Made by a program: the position numbers and the translations under genes. Below are positions 13,877-16,563 of a DNA stretch of 16,563 nt, piece after piece. The DNA lies in assembly GCA_038217425.1 (NCBI GenBank), contig JBBQPM010000153.1, positions 1 through 16,563 on the forward strand, read 5' to 3'. Every line of letters begins with the position of its first letter. Positions within the stretch are counted from its first letter, which is position 1. The notes beneath the pieces were generated by a model. The model saw only the letters and a program-made list of their open reading frames with translations, was not told the DNA's origin and did no database searches. Source of the DNA: JAIEPT01 sp038217425 (lineage in GTDB: Bacteria > Planctomycetota > Planctomycetia > Gemmatales > Gemmataceae).

Positions 13877-14668
13877 TCACCGCGGCACCCGGAGCGTCGG
13901 GCCCTGGCCGACGGACTTGGCCAACTCGGGAACCTTCGCCAGGATCTCTTCGATGACCAAATCGCAGATGCGGCTGGCGCCGAGGGCGTTGGGGTGCGTG
14001 CCATCCTTGAAACCCTCGGGATACTTGGCAAACTCGCCCGGCTCGACGTTGTTGAACAGCCGCTTCGAACGCTCCGGACCGAGTTTCACCAACAACTCGC
14101 CCGTCCTCTTCTCGAGATCCAGCAGCGGAACTTTCAACTCCTCGGCCACCTTGCGCGTCGCAACCGCGTAATCGCCGTGCGTGTCGCGCAGGGTTTTGCC
14201 GTCGACGTTGAAGACGTTCCGCACGATCGAAGTCGCGAGGATCGGCGTTGCCTGACGTTCCCGCACTTCCTTGACGAAAAGCTCGAGATTCGCTTTGAAC
14301 GAACCGAACGGCTCGGTGTGTCGAGCGTCGTCGGGTTTGCTATCGTTGTGCCCAAACTGAATGATGACGACGTCGCCCGCCTTGAGCGCGACGAGGATCA
14401 GCCTCCAGCGTCCCTTGTCGCGAAAGCTCTTGGTGCTTTGCCCAGACGACGCATGATTCTCCACGCGCACGTTGGCATGAAAATAGGGCTGCAGCATCTG
14501 CCCCCACCCACGCGCCGGCGTCGCGGGAATCAACGCTTGCGTCGCCATGGTGGAATCGCCTGCCAGGAAAAGCGTGAAGGACTTTTCGGCCTTCGCAGGC
14601 TCCTGGGCTGTGACGCCCGCGACCAACGAGAATACGAACATCGTGGGGATCAATGCTCGGGCGGTCAT
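13877..14668 (-). CDS. Secreted SGNH/GDSL hydrolase, rhamnogalacturonan acetylesterase-like (CE12)
   Basis: A 263-residue exported esterase expected to remove acetyl groups from pectin-type polysaccharides such as rhamnogalacturonan. Residues 1-21 form a signal peptide (likely cleavage after VTA). SGNH blocks are all present: LAGDSTMA with nucleophile Ser39, the block II glycine in SSGQSTKSF (Gly76), FGHND with Asn108, and DGTHPNALGA with Asp222 and His225. The spacing and the GDST and DGTHPN forms fit CE12 better than other GDSL esterases. ATG 14668 has GAGAGG about 7 nt upstream. It starts 13 nt after the Uma2 gene and is very probably cotranscribed with it. No other polysaccharide-degrading gene is adjacent, so the true substrate is inferred from family resemblance. 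Confidence 0.9.
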   Translation of the reverse strand: MTARALIPTMFVFSLVAGVTAQEPAKAEKSFTLFLAGDSTMATQALIPATPARGWGQMLQPYFHANVRVENHASSGQSTKSFRDKGRWRLILVALKAGDVVIIQFGHNDSKPDDARHTEPFGSFKANLELFVKEVRERQATPILATSIVRNVFNVDGKTLRDTHGDYAVATRKVAEELKVPLLDLEKRTGELLVKLGPERSKRLFNNVEPGEFAKYPEGFKDGTHPNALGASRICDLVIEEILAKVPELAKSVGQGPTLRVPR

Positions 14669-14681
14669 CGTTCAACCTCTC

Positions 14682-15353
14682 TCAGCGGACTTCCAAAGTG
14701 AACACGGGATCGCCGCGCTTGTCGACGCTCTGCACGAGACGGAACGATTTGCCGAACACCGCAGACTTGAGCCAGCCGGCTTGCTTTCGCCCGGCGACAT
14801 AACCCTTGGCGGAGCGACTGAAGATGTCGAAACTCGGCTTTTCGCCGCGGGCGTCGACGAGCCAATATTCGCGAATGCCAGCCTCAGCATACGCGGCCTT
14901 GAGCGCGACCGTGTCCTTGCGGACTGAACTATCGCTCACGATCTCTAGCACCATATCGGGCGTCCCTTCCAATTCGATCGCGCCGCCGCGGCTTCCCTCG
15001 AGCAGACGCACCTGCCCGGAATTTAACGTCTCATGAGAAAGAAAGGCTCCGTCGGGCTCCGTGGCGAAGTCGGCTTCGACGTTGCTCAGCAGCATACCGT
15101 CCGTCACGAAGCGTCCCAGCTGATCCGACTTCACCAAAAAATGCAGGACGGCGCCGAACTCGGTACGTACCTGATTGTGCGAAAAGAACTGCTCCATACT
15201 GAGATCCACCACGATTCCGCCATCAAGGTAGCCAAGACGCCCTTGCTTCGGGAAGTCGTCGGACTGGTACCATTTCCGGAAGGAGGCTAGATCGATGACC
15301 CACCCCGGAATGTGGACCGATTCGTCGTCGAGATTGATTGTCGCCGTGGCCAT
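14682..15353 (-). CDS. Uma2-family (DUF820) PD-(D/E)XK nuclease-fold protein
   Basis: A 223-residue member of the Uma2 family, abundant in planctomycetes and cyanobacteria and of mostly unknown biological role. The restriction-endonuclease-like core is visible: EPD (99-101), PDMVLEIVS (132-140, with candidate catalytic Asp133 and Glu137) and the downstream KDTVALKAAYAEAGIREYWLVD (146-167), the most characteristic stretch of the family. No signal peptide or membrane helix is present. ATG 15353 has AGGAA directly upstream at a tight spacing. A weak promoter-like pair (TTGCTA, 18 nt, GATAAC) precedes it on the minus strand. It lies upstream of the esterase by 13 nt; a functional relation is not evident. 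Family assignment is firm. Confidence 0.9.
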   Translation of the reverse strand: MATATINLDDESVHIPGWVIDLASFRKWYQSDDFPKQGRLGYLDGGIVVDLSMEQFFSHNQVRTEFGAVLHFLVKSDQLGRFVTDGMLLSNVEADFATEPDGAFLSHETLNSGQVRLLEGSRGGAIELEGTPDMVLEIVSDSSVRKDTVALKAAYAEAGIREYWLVDARGEKPSFDIFSRSAKGYVAGRKQAGWLKSAVFGKSFRLVQSVDKRGDPVFTLEVR

Positions 15354-15450
15354 TTCCTATACTCCGAACGTTATCCGAGCTGTCTGCACATGGTAGCAAA
15401 ACGCCGGGGCCGGAACAATCGCTCGGCCGACTGGGTGCGCCAACGAATTC

Positions 15451-15530
15451 CGGCGAGCCAGGTCGCGTAAGCGCCTGGAGTAGCCGAACGAACCGCTGTA
15501 CTCCAGGCGCTTACGCAACCTGGCTCGCCG
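15451..15530. repeat. Palindromic repeat element 3 (32-bp inverted repeat, 31 matches)
   Basis: Arms 15451-15482 and 15499-15530 are reverse complements with a single mismatch and a 16-nt loop, a very stable structure. Each arm can fold alone: CCAGG, a single-base bulge, CGC, the loop GTAA, GCG, CCTGG. The one mismatch (C in one arm, T in the other when both are read in the same sense) turns a C-G pair into a U-G wobble, so both arm hairpins survive. The element lies downstream of the enolase-family gene and upstream of the Uma2 gene. There is no T-run beside it. Confidence 0.93.
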
Positions 15531-15576
15531 TGTCAGCCGGGACGTGAGCCAAAGTCGATTGGCGCGCTGGGCCGAC

Positions 15577-16563
15577 TTACCAGTCACCGCAGCCCAGGCC
15601 GGGGCCGTCCAGGACGCTGGTATCCATGGCGCCGTCGCGGACGCGGAAGACGCCGGGGAACTTCTCCTCCCAGGCAACGTTGGCGGCGGGGCAGTATTGG
15701 CGCGAGTTGGCTTCGATGGCGGCGACGCCGGGGATGTGGGCGGCGAGGCTGGCGGAATGCAGCAGCGAGGCGCCCGGACACGTCAGATCCTGAACGCACA
15801 GGAACATGCCGAACTTCTGTGCGGCCGCGGCCAAGAGCAGCGATTGGCTCTGCCCCTTGCACGCTTTGAGAGCAGCGCCGGTGTAGCCCATCTCGCGCGC
15901 CAGCCGCAGGCTTTCCAGATCGAGCAGCGATTCGTCGATCACCACCGGGCGCACCTTGGCGGCCTCATGCATAACGTTCTCGCGCGTCGACTTAAGATCG
16001 CGCGGCGTCGGCTGTTCGATGTACTGGATGCGCTCAAAAGCGGCGGGCGACTTCGACTTTACCTGTTCCAGAAACTCCAGCAAATACGCGACGTTGGGAC
16101 ACTTCTCGTTGAAGTCAAGCGAATAGTACCATTCGTGTATCCCTCGCTCGCGCTGCACGGACTCGGCGACGCGGTTGACGCCGAGCACGCGCTCGGCGTC
16201 CCACTGCAGATTGTCGCCGTTGAGCTTGATCTTCATGTGCGTGAGCCCGCTATAGCGGATCCACTCGCCCAGGGTGTTGGGCAGGCCGTCGTCCAGGCGG
16301 TGGGTGACCTCGCTGTCCTCGAGCACGTCGAGGGCGCCGACGAGATGGTACAGCGGCATGCGCGCTTTCGGCTTCGAGCGAACGTACGGCGTCAGCGTCT
16401 CTCCGACGAACTCGGCGCCGAGCCAATGGCCCAGGTCGTGGTTCATGAACTCGGGGCCGACCGTCTGGAACGCGTTCAGCCCGTGCAGTTTGCCGAACGC
16501 ATCGTGCAAGGCGGCGTCGAACGGGCTGGCCGTCACCATCGTGCACAGCGTTGGAATCGTCTC
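15577..16563 (-). CDS. Enolase-superfamily protein, mandelate racemase/muconate lactonizing type (5' end outside window)
   Basis: The visible 328 residues include part of the N-terminal capping domain and the whole barrel of an enolase-superfamily enzyme, which abstracts a proton alpha to a carboxylate with Mg2+ assistance. Counting from the methionine at 16539, the catalytic K-x-K is in HMKIKLNG (Lys103, Lys105), the three metal ligands are Asp142 (SLDFNE), Glu175 (YIEQPT) and Asp202 (VIDES), and a lysine on the opposite barrel face is in ALKACKGQ (Lys225). This pattern fits racemase, epimerase or cycloisomerase subgroups rather than enolase. The frame stays open to the end of the window, so the start is not seen and the true start lies beyond 16563. 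It is followed by 223 nt with palindromic element 3. The substrate cannot be told from sequence alone. Confidence 0.88.
   Translation of the reverse strand, partial: ETIPTLCTMVTASPFDAALHDAFGKLHGLNAFQTVGPEFMNHDLGHWLGAEFVGETLTPYVRSKPKARMPLYHLVGALDVLEDSEVTHRLDDGLPNTLGEWIRYSGLTHMKIKLNGDNLQWDAERVLGVNRVAESVQRERGIHEWYYSLDFNEKCPNVAYLLEFLEQVKSKSPAAFERIQYIEQPTPRDLKSTRENVMHEAAKVRPVVIDESLLDLESLRLAREMGYTGAALKACKGQSQSLLLAAAAQKFGMFLCVQDLTCPGASLLHSASLAAHIPGVAAIEANSRQYCPAANVAWEEKFPGVFRVRDGAMDTSVLDGPGLGCGDW

Noticed and set aside
1..16563. CRISPR array, tRNA, rRNA or toxin-antitoxin pair
   Set aside because: No regularly spaced repeats, cloverleaf-like sequence or rRNA conserved blocks were seen, and no pair of small overlapping genes with toxin-like motifs was found.

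Overview
The window is a GC-rich chromosomal segment, most likely from a planctomycete or a close relative. The clues are a Uma2-family nuclease, a secreted rhamnogalacturonan-acetylesterase-like SGNH hydrolase, a solitary CpaC-type secretin with a Pro/Gly-rich tail, an isolated rplM-rpsI pair and many genes standing outside classical operons. This assignment is inferred from gene content and style; there is no rRNA to confirm it.

Layout. Positions 1-1800: the last codons of a probable transposase overlap the start of a homocysteine S-methyltransferase gene (+), which converges on a pirin-family gene (-). A long palindromic repeat lies in the convergence point. Positions 1920-4632: an MBL-fold exonuclease-like gene (+) converges, 4 nt apart, on a membrane histidine kinase (-) with a c-type heme sensor domain. 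Positions 4680-10822, all on the minus strand and read from high to low coordinates: lysS, a secretin, a secreted protein of unknown function, a group II PLP-dependent decarboxylase and then the kinase. Positions 10823-13792, plus strand: rplM-rpsI, then ruvB, then a small unknown gene closed by a strong intrinsic terminator. lysS and rplM diverge from a 162-nt region holding two back-to-back sigma70-like promoters. Positions 13820-16563, minus strand: a 5'-truncated enolase-superfamily gene, a Uma2 gene and the SGNH esterase.

The most unusual feature is not a gene. Three intergenic elements (990-1094, 7109-7200, 15451-15530) differ in primary sequence but share one architecture: two 26-32 bp arms in inverted orientation, with each arm able to fold into its own CCAG...CTGG-type hairpin. 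In the second element the two arms differ, yet each keeps its own pairing through matching changes. In the third, each arm closes on a GTAA loop. This looks like a REP/BIME-like family of structured repeats, and one copy has supplied the last codons of the methyltransferase. A second non-coding point of interest is an 18-bp perfect palindrome at 13820-13837 resembling a ParB-family binding site.

No tRNA, rRNA, CRISPR array or complete insertion sequence was recognised. No gap between genes exceeds 300 nt; the longest are about 200-225 nt (7082-7278, 9058-9253, 13036-13235, 15354-15576).
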